From Vibrio penaeicida (GTDB taxonomy: Bacteria > Pseudomonadota > Gammaproteobacteria > Enterobacterales > Vibrionaceae), in the NCBI RefSeq assembly GCF_030689305.1, contig NZ_JAUYVM010000005.1, forward strand, positions 124,001 through 188,000: a stretch of DNA of 64,000 nucleotides, in the 5' to 3' direction. The notes beneath the pieces are model-generated. The model made no database searches. It was given only the letters and a program-made list of their open reading frames with translations, and was not told where the DNA came from. Shown piece by piece: positions 39,476 through 48,571 of the stretch. Position numbers and translations under genes: made by a program. Within the stretch, counting starts at the first letter, position 1. The number at the start of each line of letters is the position of its first letter.

Positions 39476-39592
39476 GTAAAACCTGCATCAAATAATCTAA
39501 GATTGGGGGCATGTTATCAGTGATCCGACGACAAGCTCAAGGAGGCAAATGTGGAAAGAGCTCCCTATTACGCGTTCCTCATTACAAAAGAA

Positions 39593-39618
39593 AAAAGCCG
39601 CTTAACAAAGCGGCTTTT
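39593..39618. terminator. terminator downstream of parB2
   Basis: GCCGCTT (39597-39603) and AAGCGGC (39608-39614) around AACA, flanked by A and T runs on the two sides. Read leftward it ends the parA2-parB2 transcript and isolates tmcA. Confidence 0.88.
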
Positions 39619-39643
39619 CGAAACAAGAATGGACGACGGTTCT

Positions 39644-40618
39644 CTAAGAGAGTTTTTCCTGCAAAAAGGCTAATATTTCGTCCATCGTTTGGCTATCGAC
39701 CTTTTTCATATTCAAAGAAAGCGCATTGCCTTTTCTCGTGTAGCTTACGCGACCTTTCACTAAATCCACTTTTTCAGAACTTGCTGCTTTCTTACTTGGA
39801 GACAGTTCTTCGATCCAAGCTTCAAGCTGCTCTGTCACTTCTTTAGTAATACGGCTAACCCCTTGGGTTTGCGAACTTTGCCATACATAACCGCTTTTTC
39901 CGTGACACTTTTTCAATAACGATTTCTGCTGATCTACCGTGAGCTGGAAAAATTGTTTATGCAGTTTAACAATGGTTGGGCGACCTAAATCCCCAACATT
40001 TGGGTAAGCACGAAGTAATTCAAGCGGGAGAGCAGCAGCCTTCAAAGCGCCACTCACTAAAGCTTCACTGCATTGAAATAACGCTGCCAATGCTTTTTGA
40101 TCTGCCGCTTCTTTGCTGTCCAATTTCGCCTGCATTTCACGGCCACGCTCATACAACGATAACGGCTTATGGGCATTCGCTACATCAGATAGAAACTTAG
40201 CGTGCTCTGTTTCAATATTTTCAGCAACGTAAATTAAGAAGTCTCGTTTGGCCAAAATACACGACATACGACGTCGGCTACCATCAAGAACTTCAATCTT
40301 TCCATCACGAGTACGACGACCAACAGCGGGGTATTGCTGCCCTCTTTCTTCCAAGGTTGTTAAGATATCGGAAAGCGCGTGCTGGTTGAGGAAAGACTGC
40401 TCACGGGCATTTTGCTCAAATACCAGCGTGTCTGATTCCACTTTATCTGCAGGAATTTTCACAAGTTCAAACGAAACCAAATCCTGACCCGCAACGGCAA
40501 GTTCGATAAACTGCGCCTTTTCTTTGGCAGCAGTTTGAGCTTCTTGTGGAGATGTTGCTCGGCGCTTATTCGCTTTACCAAACAACTTTGCATTCAATTC
40601 GGATGTTTTCAGTGCCAT
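39644..40618 (-). CDS. parB2: chromosome II partition protein ParB2
   Basis: A 324-residue ParB-family protein. An N-terminal ParB/Srx-like nuclease-fold domain (about 55-180; DGSRRRMSCILAKR contains the basic motif), a central helix-turn-helix (about 185-260), and a C-terminal dimerisation part. Its type is the plasmid/P1-like class found on Vibrio chromosome II rather than the chromosome I parS binder. It would bind the TTTACAnTGTAAA sites listed here. It follows parA2 by three bases. Confidence 0.96.
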   Translation of the reverse strand: MALKTSELNAKLFGKANKRRATSPQEAQTAAKEKAQFIELAVAGQDLVSFELVKIPADKVESDTLVFEQNAREQSFLNQHALSDILTTLEERGQQYPAVGRRTRDGKIEVLDGSRRRMSCILAKRDFLIYVAENIETEHAKFLSDVANAHKPLSLYERGREMQAKLDSKEAADQKALAALFQCSEALVSGALKAAALPLELLRAYPNVGDLGRPTIVKLHKQFFQLTVDQQKSLLKKCHGKSGYVWQSSQTQGVSRITKEVTEQLEAWIEELSPSKKAASSEKVDLVKGRVSYTRKGNALSLNMKKVDSQTMDEILAFLQEKLS

Positions 40619-40621
40619 AAA

Positions 40622-41842
40622 TTAAGACTCCTGATTGAGTGATGACCAGTGACTGTGCATTACGCGCTCTAATTCCAATGCGCTTTTTTGGACGGCATCT
40701 TGCGCCGTAGAAAGGGTTTTCTTACCCCCTTCAAAGTCTCCGACCGTTAAGTCAAATACTGTGCTGTAGGTATCAGCACAAGTTTCAAAAGCACGGCTAC
40801 GAGGAATCGTCGCCATCATCACTTGTTCACCTAAAAGATAATTCATTTCTGTAAGTACAGAGACTTGTTTTTTGTTGTCATCTTCAAACATAGTAGGCAT
40901 TAAGCGAACAAACTCAAGCCCCTTCCAATCGTCTGGGAACATTTCGTAAACCGTTGGAAGATGTTGGAAAAAGTTAACAGTAGATGCCCAATCCAACCTC
41001 TTCGCTGCACAAGGGATCAAAAGTGCGTTAGATGCGTACATCGCATTCCAAACTAATGGATCGACATGTGGACCGGTATCAATCATGACGATATCAAACT
41101 CGTCCGCAATTTTGTCTATCAGTTTCTCTTTTAGCAAGCGGACAATATCCAAAGACGCATCTTGAGATAAGCTCTGCCATGCTTCTGCATTAAACATGGC
41201 ATCTTCTGGGAACGCTGAAATCGTCTTCAAATTAGGATACTGGGTAGAGAGCAAAACGTTCTTTTGTAGAAACTCCGTATCGACCTCTACACCGTCAGGA
41301 ACGTTATCAAGCATAATATCGACAGCAGAATAAATGTTGACATGCTCTGTCACGCTAATTTGAGGGTTAAGAAATAGTCGTAACGAACCTTGGGGATCAA
41401 GGTCAATCAAGCAAATACGGTACCGCTTATCCAAATTCAGAGCTAAACAAGCAGCTAGGTGAACGGCAGACATAGACTTACCTGTACCACCTTTCTGATT
41501 TTGTACGTTAACAATCCATGGTTTGTTATCGCCATTCTTCTTGCGTTCATGGAACTTAGGAATACCCGCTGCATCCATCAACATATGTGCTTCTTGAAGA
41601 GAGATCGAATAGTGATTAGCATTATTCTTTGTGAACTGATGCCCGTTCTCTTCTAGCTTCCCGATAGCATCGTCCAGTTTGCGCCTTGTTAAACCCGAAC
41701 GAGTCTCCATCAACGCTTTCGACATAGGAGGAAAATGATCGTCACTGCGTTCTTCTAATACTATTTCAATTCGGTCGGCTTGAACTTGTTGAGTCTGTTC
41801 AGCCAACTCGATGAGATTTTCTATTGTTTTTTCTCGTTTCAT
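40622..41842 (-). CDS. parA2: chromosome II partition ATPase ParA2
   Basis: Start at ATG 41842 (MKREKTIENL); 25 more in-frame residues upstream are hydrophobic and unlike the family. The 406-residue product has an N-terminal winged-helix domain (about 1-105), as in P1 ParA, and a deviant Walker ATPase (KGGTGKSMSAVHLAA; then LIDLDPQGS, IDTGPH). It moves the chromosome II origin together with ParB2. The N-terminal DNA-binding domain suggests autoregulation of the operon. Confidence 0.96.
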   Translation of the reverse strand: MKREKTIENLIELAEQTQQVQADRIEIVLEERSDDHFPPMSKALMETRSGLTRRKLDDAIGKLEENGHQFTKNNANHYSISLQEAHMLMDAAGIPKFHERKKNGDNKPWIVNVQNQKGGTGKSMSAVHLAACLALNLDKRYRICLIDLDPQGSLRLFLNPQISVTEHVNIYSAVDIMLDNVPDGVEVDTEFLQKNVLLSTQYPNLKTISAFPEDAMFNAEAWQSLSQDASLDIVRLLKEKLIDKIADEFDIVMIDTGPHVDPLVWNAMYASNALLIPCAAKRLDWASTVNFFQHLPTVYEMFPDDWKGLEFVRLMPTMFEDDNKKQVSVLTEMNYLLGEQVMMATIPRSRAFETCADTYSTVFDLTVGDFEGGKKTLSTAQDAVQKSALELERVMHSHWSSLNQES

Positions 41843-42051
41843 CTTTAAGCATCCAAACGAATTAACTATTTTGCATTGTACAGCATTACCTAACTTAAAC
41901 AATAAAAAGGTGAACACGTACTTTTGAGCGAAATCACATTAAATAAAGCTATTTAGACGAATTCCCTGAAAAAATCAAAAATTCATGATTAAAAAGACAC
42001 GTAACTAAACTTACATACAGGGTCAGATTTAAAATGTTACAGCATCACTTA

Positions 42052-42064
42052 TTTACACTGTAAA
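42052..42064. promoter_or_regulatory. parS2-type centromere site 3
   Basis: TTTACACTGTAAA in the rctA-like region, 210 bases upstream of the parA2 start. Its position fits ParB2 binding at the origin border, where it can influence RctB activity as known from V. cholerae. Confidence 0.9.
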
Positions 42065-42388
42065 CGAAATCTAATGTAATAAAACTGCAAAACAAAAATA
42101 AATGCCATAGAAATACTGACGGGAAATTTTCAAACAAAGAAAAATACCAGAGTGGAAAAGCCGAAGCCCAGGATTTAATTTTGTTAGAAAGCTCCTATTC
42201 TTCACACGCTAACACCTTCGAATTGGCTGTCGATACAAAAAAGCGAACTATTTCTGAGAAAGTATGATTTTCAATACAGCCGTATCAATCAGTTCAACAA
42301 ATCCCCGACAAAGGTGATTGCAACCTATTGGATTTCAAAAATATTCTCTCACAGAGAACGGGAAAGATAGAAACCAAACCTATATTTG

Positions 42389-42419
42389 TACCCAAGCTAC
42401 CTCAAAACGCAGGATTCAG
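42389..42419. repeat. single copy of a Vibrio repeat-end motif
   Basis: TACCCAAGCTACCTCAAAAC followed by GCAGGATTCAG closely resembles the right end (reverse strand) of the inverted-repeat element at 56080-56360. Only one end is present here, so it is a solo end or relic. Confidence 0.6.
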
Positions 42420-43143
42420 ATGTCTATCGTCCGTTTCAATTTAAGTGTCTCTAGTCAAAAAGAAGTTGGTATCACAAGCCCTTTCCAATCTCTTTGCCGA
42501 AGAAATAGGACAAAAGATAAGCTCCGAGGGGCAAGTTTTCTTGAGTCTAAAGGAGTAACAAGACCTTTTGACCCCATGAAAATCAACGGAACGATTATTG
42601 AGCGCCCACAAATTACGGGGGGTGTAAATTGAATTTACGGTGAGAGATGTCATGACTTATTCTAAGCAGATATCAAGATAGGTCCGTGATTACAGATGCA
42701 TGATCAAGGGAGCACTTCTTGATCATGCTTTCAGGCATAAATAGCCATTTAGGAAGCATGATCATGGAAAATATTGGTGTAAATACCAATTCATTGCTAA
42801 CCACCTCACACAGATCCATTTCGGATCAATGATCAAGTTGTATTCTTCCCTCGGAAGCATGAAAATTATCGACCAACTTACAAAGAGTGTAGATTCAATA
42901 AGGCATCGCTTATTTCTACTAGTGGTAGAATCGTAAAAATAGTGTAATCCAATGGACACAAACGTTTAGCGATAAAACCTTGATCATGCTTCGGAGAGAG
43001 TGGGTTGTGGAAAAGTTGCGGTGCTTTGTTGTTTACAGTGCCATTTCAATCGAATTACAAAACAAATGCGGCTGTTCTTGAAATTCATACTTGATCATTG
43101 ATCCGTATCATCGGTTATTTTAATGACCGAACGAGATGCCAAG

Positions 43144-43152
43144 TGTGGATAA
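43144..43152 (-). promoter_or_regulatory. DnaA box
   Basis: TGTGGATAA, the exact reverse complement of the consensus TTATCCACA. It lies 16 bases before the first repeat of the regular iteron array, as the single essential DnaA box does in V. cholerae oriCII. Confidence 0.88.
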
Positions 43153-43167
43153 CTTGTTAAAGCTCTT

Positions 43168-43288
43168 TGATCATCGTTTCATGAAGTACTTGATCATGGG
43201 TTCGATCTATTGATGATCATCGTTTCTAATTTTTTTGATCATGCTTTCAATAACTTAATGATCATCGTTTCGAGGTTTACATGATCAT
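43168..43288. repeat. array of six phased RctB-binding iterons
   Basis: Six TGATCAT cores begin at 43168, 43191, 43214, 43236, 43259 and 43282, that is spaced 23, 23, 22, 23 and 23 bases. Most are followed by (C/G)(G/C)TTTC or TGGG. Each contains a GATC for Dam methylation, which is needed for RctB binding in V. cholerae. The two-helical-turn period puts all sites on one face of the DNA. Confidence 0.94.
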
Positions 43289-43500
43289 GCTTCTGAAAGC
43301 CAAAAAATAAACACATTTCTTTTCAATGACTTATGGACATATTTACGCCCAGATCATATGATCACTTAATCAATTTAGATCAATTAAATCATAAAGATCA
43401 GTTTTTTAAAGAGCAGTAATTTTTTCTTTATTTATGAATAATTTTTCTTTACTCTTTCGGAAAGATAGCAGAATTACGGTCAAGCGGCCATGGATAACAA

Positions 43501-45477
43501 ATGACGTCTGAAGAGAAGATCTTAATCAAGCATCCCAGGAATCATAAAGATGGGCATCTGTTTTTAGTTAGCGAGCAAGTCGTTGATTGGATTGAACAGT
43601 ACCAACACTTCAAAGGCGTCACGAAAAGCATTGTCGAACTGTTGAACTTAATTTCGCTTCGCGGCTTTTCCAGTAAAGATGGATATGTCTCTACAACGGA
43701 GTTAGTGGAAGCCACTGATGGAAAACTCACACGAGCAGCCATCCAACAGCGCTTAAGAGCCGCAGTGAGCATCGGCTTGTTTACCCAAACCCCTGTTCGT
43801 TTTGAAGAAGGGCTGGCTGGAAAAACCATGCTCCATGCCTTTGTAAACCCAAGCCAATTGATTTCCGTTCTAGGCGCGACCAGTTTAATGACTGAGTCAA
43901 GCAAGCAGAATGAAAAGCAGAAACGTTCGAAGGCATTGGCTCAAACACAAGTCAATCGCCGTTTGCTCAATGAACACGGTTTGAATATCCCCCCAGCGAT
44001 GAAAGACGAGTCAGAGCAGTTTGTCGTATCACCCACAAACTGGGCTGGAATCATCGATCAGGCGCTCGCGCCACCACGCACTCGCAAGAGTTACCAAAAA
44101 TCGATGGTTTCGATCTCGGGGAGTCGAGCGGTGATCGAGACACGATCATCAAAAAACATCATGACCGTAGACGATCTGATGACCTTGTTTGCCTTGTTCA
44201 CGCTTACCGTTCAATATCACGAGCATCATCAGGAAGATTATCAGATGAATGCGCGTCAGGTGCCGAACAAAACGCCTTTGTACATCACGGATATTTTGGC
44301 GCTGCGAGGCAAGAAAGACAGTGGACCTGCGCGTGATTCGATCCGCGAAAGTATTGATAGGATCGAATACACCGACTTTCAGCTTCATGAGCTGACCGGT
44401 CGCTGGATGAGCGAGAACATGCCAGAAGGCTTTAAGAGCGATCGTTTTCGTTTTTTGGCCAGAACTATCACTGCATCGGAAGAAGCACCTTCAGAGGACG
44501 CTGCGGGCGAAATACGCATTAAACCGAACCTATACATCCTGGTTTGGGAGCCATCGTTCTATGAAGAGCTCCTCACTCGAGACTATTTCTTCTTGTTCCC
44601 ACCAGAAATTCTTCGCCAACATACGCTTGTTTTCCAGTTGTATTCGTTCTTCCGTAGCCGCATGTCACGCCGGTTTACCGATACCATGCTACTGAGTGAA
44701 TTAAACCTGAAACTGGCCAGAAACATCGAGTGGCGCCGATTCTCTATGGATCTCTTGCGTGAACTTAAGCGCCTGTCAGAAGGGAAAGGCACCGAAGACA
44801 TGTTTGTGGTAAACCTTTGGGGTTATCACATCACCGTGACCAACATCGAAGAGAAGTCTAAGGTGGTGGATTACCAACTTGATATTAAATGCGATGTCGA
44901 AGAAGTGCTTCGTTACTCTAGAGCGCGCACCACAAATGCCGGTAAGCGAAATATGGCACCGACGTTGCCCAACCCACTGCGCCACGAAATGGTGTCCAAA
45001 CAAAAATTAGAAGAACTTGCCGAGATCATCGATGGTGAGTTTGAACCGATCCAGCGCAAGCCCTCATCGCCAAAGGGAAGGTTAGGGCGCAGAGTGAAGC
45101 TACGAAAACACCTTGTAGAGATCAATGCGGATGAATTGACGATCACTCTATCTAAATATACCTCTCCAGAGGCTCTAGAACGCAGCATAACGGCTCTTTC
45201 CGCTATGACCGGGCATTCTCCCGGATCTATCCGTGAAGAGTGTCAGGAGCTTATAGAGAAGCTTGATTGGCTTCGAGTGGGTGAAGATGTCATCCCATAC
45301 GAGGTTTTGAGCAAAACCATCGAATTGTTCAACGGTCAGCGTGAGGTTAATCACCTGTCGATTGAAAAGCTCATCAGAGGATTGGCAGTGCGCAAGAAAG
45401 TGTGCAAGCAAGTTTTCGAAGGGCACATCGATGAGTTGGTGATGCGCACCTTGGATGAAGTCGCCACAGGTGGCTAA
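43501..45477 (+). CDS. rctB: chromosome II replication initiator RctB
   Basis: A 658-residue protein, the length of V. cholerae RctB, with the winged-helix-rich initiator fold and the conserved late region RRVKLRKHLVEINADELTITLS. RctB is specific to Vibrionaceae and opens oriCII after binding 12-mer iterons and being licensed by DnaA and crtS. The start is ATG 43501; a four-codon frame, ATG GAT AAC AAA TGA (43490-43504), overlaps it and could affect initiation of translation. The promoter lies in the AT-rich end of the origin, so RctB should control its own expression. A terminator follows at 45643. Confidence 0.97.
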   Translation: MTSEEKILIKHPRNHKDGHLFLVSEQVVDWIEQYQHFKGVTKSIVELLNLISLRGFSSKDGYVSTTELVEATDGKLTRAAIQQRLRAAVSIGLFTQTPVRFEEGLAGKTMLHAFVNPSQLISVLGATSLMTESSKQNEKQKRSKALAQTQVNRRLLNEHGLNIPPAMKDESEQFVVSPTNWAGIIDQALAPPRTRKSYQKSMVSISGSRAVIETRSSKNIMTVDDLMTLFALFTLTVQYHEHHQEDYQMNARQVPNKTPLYITDILALRGKKDSGPARDSIRESIDRIEYTDFQLHELTGRWMSENMPEGFKSDRFRFLARTITASEEAPSEDAAGEIRIKPNLYILVWEPSFYEELLTRDYFFLFPPEILRQHTLVFQLYSFFRSRMSRRFTDTMLLSELNLKLARNIEWRRFSMDLLRELKRLSEGKGTEDMFVVNLWGYHITVTNIEEKSKVVDYQLDIKCDVEEVLRYSRARTTNAGKRNMAPTLPNPLRHEMVSKQKLEELAEIIDGEFEPIQRKPSSPKGRLGRRVKLRKHLVEINADELTITLSKYTSPEALERSITALSAMTGHSPGSIREECQELIEKLDWLRVGEDVIPYEVLSKTIELFNGQREVNHLSIEKLIRGLAVRKKVCKQVFEGHIDELVMRTLDEVATGG

Positions 45478-45642
45478 CCCGTTCGCGTCAAATGAATTCA
45501 TTAAGGTTTTGATAAGTTTGACAATACTCTGACAAGACGACGTACTGATCGGTTTATTCTCCCTCTCGAAATGACAATACTTGTTGTTCTTTCCAATGGA
45601 TTAATAAATGGCTCAATTGTTCATTCAAACAATGAATTACTT

Positions 45643-45670
45643 TAGCAGGTTGAAAAACCTGCTATTTTTT
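45643..45670 (+). terminator. terminator of rctB
   Basis: TAGCAGGTT (45643-45651) and AACCTGCTA (45656-45664) with loop GAAA, then TTTTTT. Confidence 0.93.
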
Positions 45671-45806
45671 TGCCTAAAATTTGAGAGTGACCAAGCGTTG
45701 AGCTGCGTTGAAACGAAGGATAAAAATGAATTTCTAGGAAAGAAAATGAACTTAATAAATTGAAAAATATGAATTTATTTCGGTTGGTTTTCGAGTTTCG
45801 GGAAGA

Positions 45807-45892
45807 ATGATCAAGGAAATGGATTGATCATATTTCTATGCTTGATCATCGTTCCGAAGAACCGATGGTAATCTCTATTCATCCTTGATCAT
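45807..45892. repeat. second cluster of RctB-type sites downstream of rctB
   Basis: ATGATCA or TGATCAT cores at 45807, 45825, 45843 and 45886; the last reads TTGATCATGCTTTCGA, the same as origin iterons. A fifth, TTGATCATGTTTCC, lies at 46293 inside the next gene. Spacings are 18, 18 and 43 bases, so they are not phased like the origin array. They may titrate RctB, repress, or regulate the leftward operon's end. Confidence 0.75.
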
Positions 45893-45902
45893 GCTTTCGA
45901 AT

Positions 45903-46358
45903 TTATGATCCATTTCCGACGGCTAGATTTAAGTTCTGCTGCTGTTGAGACATAAACTCCACATGACATTGGATCTGCTTTTGAGATTCTTCAGTCCAGC
46001 CTAATTGATTGCACTGTTCCAGCATAACGACGATTAAGTGGTCGAGCCTTTTCAAACACCAATGCTTTAAATCTATCTCTGCTTCTGGGTTGCAAGAGAC
46101 TGCTTGAAGCTTGGCATAAGCAAAGTTTAGGTACTCGTAGCTTTTTGTTGGTGACTCTTCTCTTTTGTAGTGCTGAAATATTCTTAAGCATCCATCCAAC
46201 CAGCAGGCTATTGCCTTACTTTGCTCGTCTGTGATCAAAGGACCCCAAATGGCTTCCGGTGGCTGGAGGATCAGTGGAACCAGCGGCTCCACTTGATCAT
46301 GTTTCCCAGATTGATACCAATCAGAGACTTCGGCTTGCCAAGCCTCTAGGGAGATCAT
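45903..46358 (-). CDS. unknown protein, third gene of the ABC-ATPase operon
   Basis: A 151-residue predicted cytoplasmic protein, mostly helical and rich in Gln, Trp and Leu, with no signal peptide, membrane segment or motif I recognise. Its ATG overlaps the TGA of the second ABC ATPase gene (46355-46358), so it is translated from the same mRNA. It carries an RctB-type site in its coding sequence at 46294. It may be a helper of the transporter or unrelated to it. Confidence 0.7.
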   Translation of the reverse strand: MISLEAWQAEVSDWYQSGKHDQVEPLVPLILQPPEAIWGPLITDEQSKAIACWLDGCLRIFQHYKREESPTKSYEYLNFAYAKLQAVSCNPEAEIDLKHWCLKRLDHLIVVMLEQCNQLGWTEESQKQIQCHVEFMSQQQQNLNLAVGNGS

Positions 46359-47290
46359 GCAGCGCTAGTCCACTGTCTTACAAAGTGGTTATCGCCAACT
46401 TGATCGTATAAAGGTTGTAAAATACCACTAGTTGCACGGATCTTGTCGGCATCTTGAGAGTAGTTCGGCTCAGATTCAACCAAGTTGCCAAACGGAAGAT
46501 CAGGATCTGGCACCGCAGAGATAAGCAGCTTGGTGTACGGGTGCTGAGGGTTAGTTAGGATTGAGTTAGTGTCGCCCCACTCAACAATCTGACCTTTGTA
46601 CATTACCGCGGTCTCTTCCGCGATATAATGCGCTGTCGCCAAATCGTGCGTGATGTACAAGAAACCAATGCCAAGCTCTTCTTTCATTCGTTTCATCAAA
46701 TTCAACACACCAAGACGAATTGATACGTCGAGCATTGAAGTAGGCTCATCAGCCAAAATCATTTCCGCGCCAACAGCGAGTGCTCGCGCCAAGTTAACAC
46801 GCTGTCTTTGACCGCCGCTCAGTTCGTGTGGGAACTTTTTAAGCGTTTCAGCCGGCAACTCGACCAAATCTAGCAGTTCTTGCAGCCTTGCTGGAATCTT
46901 AGATTTGTCGGCAATTTGCTTGTGAATCTTAATTGGGCGAGTGAGGTGGTGCTCAATAGTGTGTGTTGGGTTTAACGAACCAAACGGGTCTTGGAAAACC
47001 ATTTGTACTTTACTGCGGTAATCGAGCACGTCTTTTCGGCTCTTAATATCGTTGATATTTTTACCGCGATAAAGGATTTCACCTTCGGTAGCTGGGTACA
47101 CTTTGGTCATCAAACGAGCACAAGTACTCTTACCACAGCCAGACTCGCCGACCAGCGCTAAGGTTTTGCCTTTGTACAGGTTAAAGCTAACACCTTGCAA
47201 CGCTTTAAAGGATTCGACTTTTGCAAAGCCGCCGCCAATATTGAACTCTTTAGTCACGTTGTTCAATTGGATGATTGGTTCGCTGCTCAT
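46355..47290 (-). CDS. DppF/OppF-type ABC ATPase
   Basis: A 311-residue ATPase of the peptide/oligosaccharide importer class, F-type: Walker A LVGESGCGKST, Q-loop VFQDPFGSLNP, signature LSGGQRQRVNLARAL, Walker B ILADEPTSMLD, and the C-terminal oligopeptide-ATPase tail (PYTKLLISAVPDPD), which in this class can hold a 4Fe-4S cluster but here lacks the full Cys set. It overlaps its D-type partner by four bases. No permease or binding protein gene is in the window. Confidence 0.88.
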   Translation of the reverse strand: MSSEPIIQLNNVTKEFNIGGGFAKVESFKALQGVSFNLYKGKTLALVGESGCGKSTCARLMTKVYPATEGEILYRGKNINDIKSRKDVLDYRSKVQMVFQDPFGSLNPTHTIEHHLTRPIKIHKQIADKSKIPARLQELLDLVELPAETLKKFPHELSGGQRQRVNLARALAVGAEMILADEPTSMLDVSIRLGVLNLMKRMKEELGIGFLYITHDLATAHYIAEETAVMYKGQIVEWGDTNSILTNPQHPYTKLLISAVPDPDLPFGNLVESEPNYSQDADKIRATSGILQPLYDQVGDNHFVRQWTSAA

Positions 47291-48138
47291 ACTGGCTCTC
47301 CTTGCTCATTCTTATTACGCGCTTCGTGAATGTTCGGGAACGACGCCCAAAGTTTTTGAGTGTATGGGTGCTGTGGATTGTTGCGGATTTCCTTCGACGT
47401 ATTCACTTCCACCAGCTCACCATGGCGCATAACGGCTATGCGGTCGCACAGTTGACTCATTAAGGCCAAATCGTGGGTGATGAAGAGCACAGAGAATCCA
47501 AACTCTTCACGAAGCTGATAAATCTGCTGTAGGATTTCGCGCTGTACTACCACATCCAATGCGGTGGTTGGCTCGTCCATAACAATCATTTCTGGGTTGA
47601 GAGAGAGCGCGATAGCAATAACCAAACGCTGACGCATGCCGCCACTGAATTGGTGAGGGAATTCCGTTAGACGTTCACGTGGAATGTTCACCAGATCAAG
47701 TAACTTTTCAGCGCGTTCTTTCGCTTCTGCGTCGCTAAAGCCTTTGTGATGACGCAAAACGTCTGCAAATTGCTCTTGAACCGTCAAAACTGGGTTGAGT
47801 GAGTTCATTGCACTTTGGAAAACCATCGCGATTTCGCTCCAGCGAAGCACTCTTAACTCTTCATCCGATAAACGAATGATATCTTTGCCTTTAAACCAAA
47901 TTTGTCCACCTGAAATATAGGCAGGCGCTTTGTGAAGACGGTTTATAGCAAAAGCAATCGTACTCTTACCACAACCGGATTCACCAGCTAGACCAAAAAT
48001 CTCGCCTTTACCGATATCAAAGCTGACAGACTTAACCGCATTAAAGTCGCCGTTGTCGGTAATGTAATCGACACACAAATCGCGTATCTGAAGAATGGGT
48101 TCAGGGTGAAACGCCTGAGGGTGTTTTGACTCACTCAT
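47287..48138 (-). CDS. DppD/OppD-type ABC ATPase
   Basis: Start at ATG 48138 (MSESKHPQAF) with GGAAAA upstream; a longer frame to 48183 would run through the Fur-like box. The 283-residue D-type ATPase has Walker A LAGESGCGKST, Q-loop VFQSAMNSLNP, signature FSGGMRQRLVIAIAL and Walker B IVMDEPTTALD. It is the first gene of a three-gene operon. Its substrate cannot be inferred because the membrane and binding components are elsewhere. Confidence 0.88.
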   Translation of the reverse strand: MSESKHPQAFHPEPILQIRDLCVDYITDNGDFNAVKSVSFDIGKGEIFGLAGESGCGKSTIAFAINRLHKAPAYISGGQIWFKGKDIIRLSDEELRVLRWSEIAMVFQSAMNSLNPVLTVQEQFADVLRHHKGFSDAEAKERAEKLLDLVNIPRERLTEFPHQFSGGMRQRLVIAIALSLNPEMIVMDEPTTALDVVVQREILQQIYQLREEFGFSVLFITHDLALMSQLCDRIAVMRHGELVEVNTSKEIRNNPQHPYTQKLWASFPNIHEARNKNEQGEPV

Positions 48139-48571
48139 AACAGCTTTTCCAGGGTAGAAATGATATTGATTATCATCGCCCATAATTTCGCATTAAAAAA
48201 TAAGTCAGATAGAAAAGGGTGATAAAGGTCATGTATATCTAGGGGTTAACTTTTACAAAATGCGAGCTACTTCAGTTTATTGATTTTATAAAAATATCAA
48301 TGAGTCCATTGTTATAAAGGTCAGCAAGAAGTTGTTCACTTTACGAGAACAAGAAAAGAATGTGTGGGAAGGGCAGAGCAAAAATTGCAGCGAATAGTTC
48401 TTCAAATCTAATACTACATAGGCAAATTATCAAAAAATTAATTGTAAATGCAGAGACATATTTCAGGAAATTTTGTATCTGTCACATTCTGTATTTAATT
48501 GTCTTAACAAGCTCAATTGCCTTTGTTAAAGATTAGGCGTCCCTGATATAGAAGGTGTTTTGGAGGCAATT
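48139..48571. other. gene-free spacer between divergent genes
   Basis: About 430 bases between the leftward ABC-ATPase operon and the rightward small gene at 48572. It holds the Fur-like box near its left end. The rest is AT-rich, without an open frame or a clear palindrome. Confidence 0.55.
48161..48175. promoter_or_regulatory. Fur-like box upstream of the ABC ATPase operon
   Basis: TGATATTGATTATCA; read on the minus strand it is TGATAATCAATATCA, one base from the 15-mer Fur core TGATAATCATTATCA. It lies 23 bases before the first ATG. Iron-dependent repression of the ATPase pair is inferred. Confidence 0.72.

Larger units (their letters stand above)
41843..43500. other. replication origin of chromosome II with rctA-like region
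   Basis: About 1,660 bases without a convincing gene, between parA2 and rctB. The left part (41.9-42.65 kb) holds a parS2 site and a copy of a Vibrio terminal-repeat motif, and stands where the negative-control rctA locus is found in V. cholerae. From 42.70 kb TGATCA-containing repeats begin: isolated ones at 42700, 42720, 42758, 42829, 42981 and 43092, then a regular array at 43168-43288. A perfect DnaA box precedes the array. The last 180 bases before rctB are AT-rich with three further GATC sites and are the likely unwinding region. Confidence 0.93.

Noticed and set aside
42318..42632. 104-residue open frame in the rctA-like region
   Set aside because: No ribosome binding site or known domain; it runs over the repeat-end motif and into origin DNA. 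The region is better read as non-coding origin control.
43168..43288. CRISPR-like array
   Set aside because: The period is only 22-23 bases with a 7-base core and no spacers of uniform type; it is an initiator iteron array.
48139..48183. 15-residue extension of the DppD-type ATPase
   Set aside because: It would put the Fur-like box inside the coding region, and ATG 48138 has a ribosome binding site.
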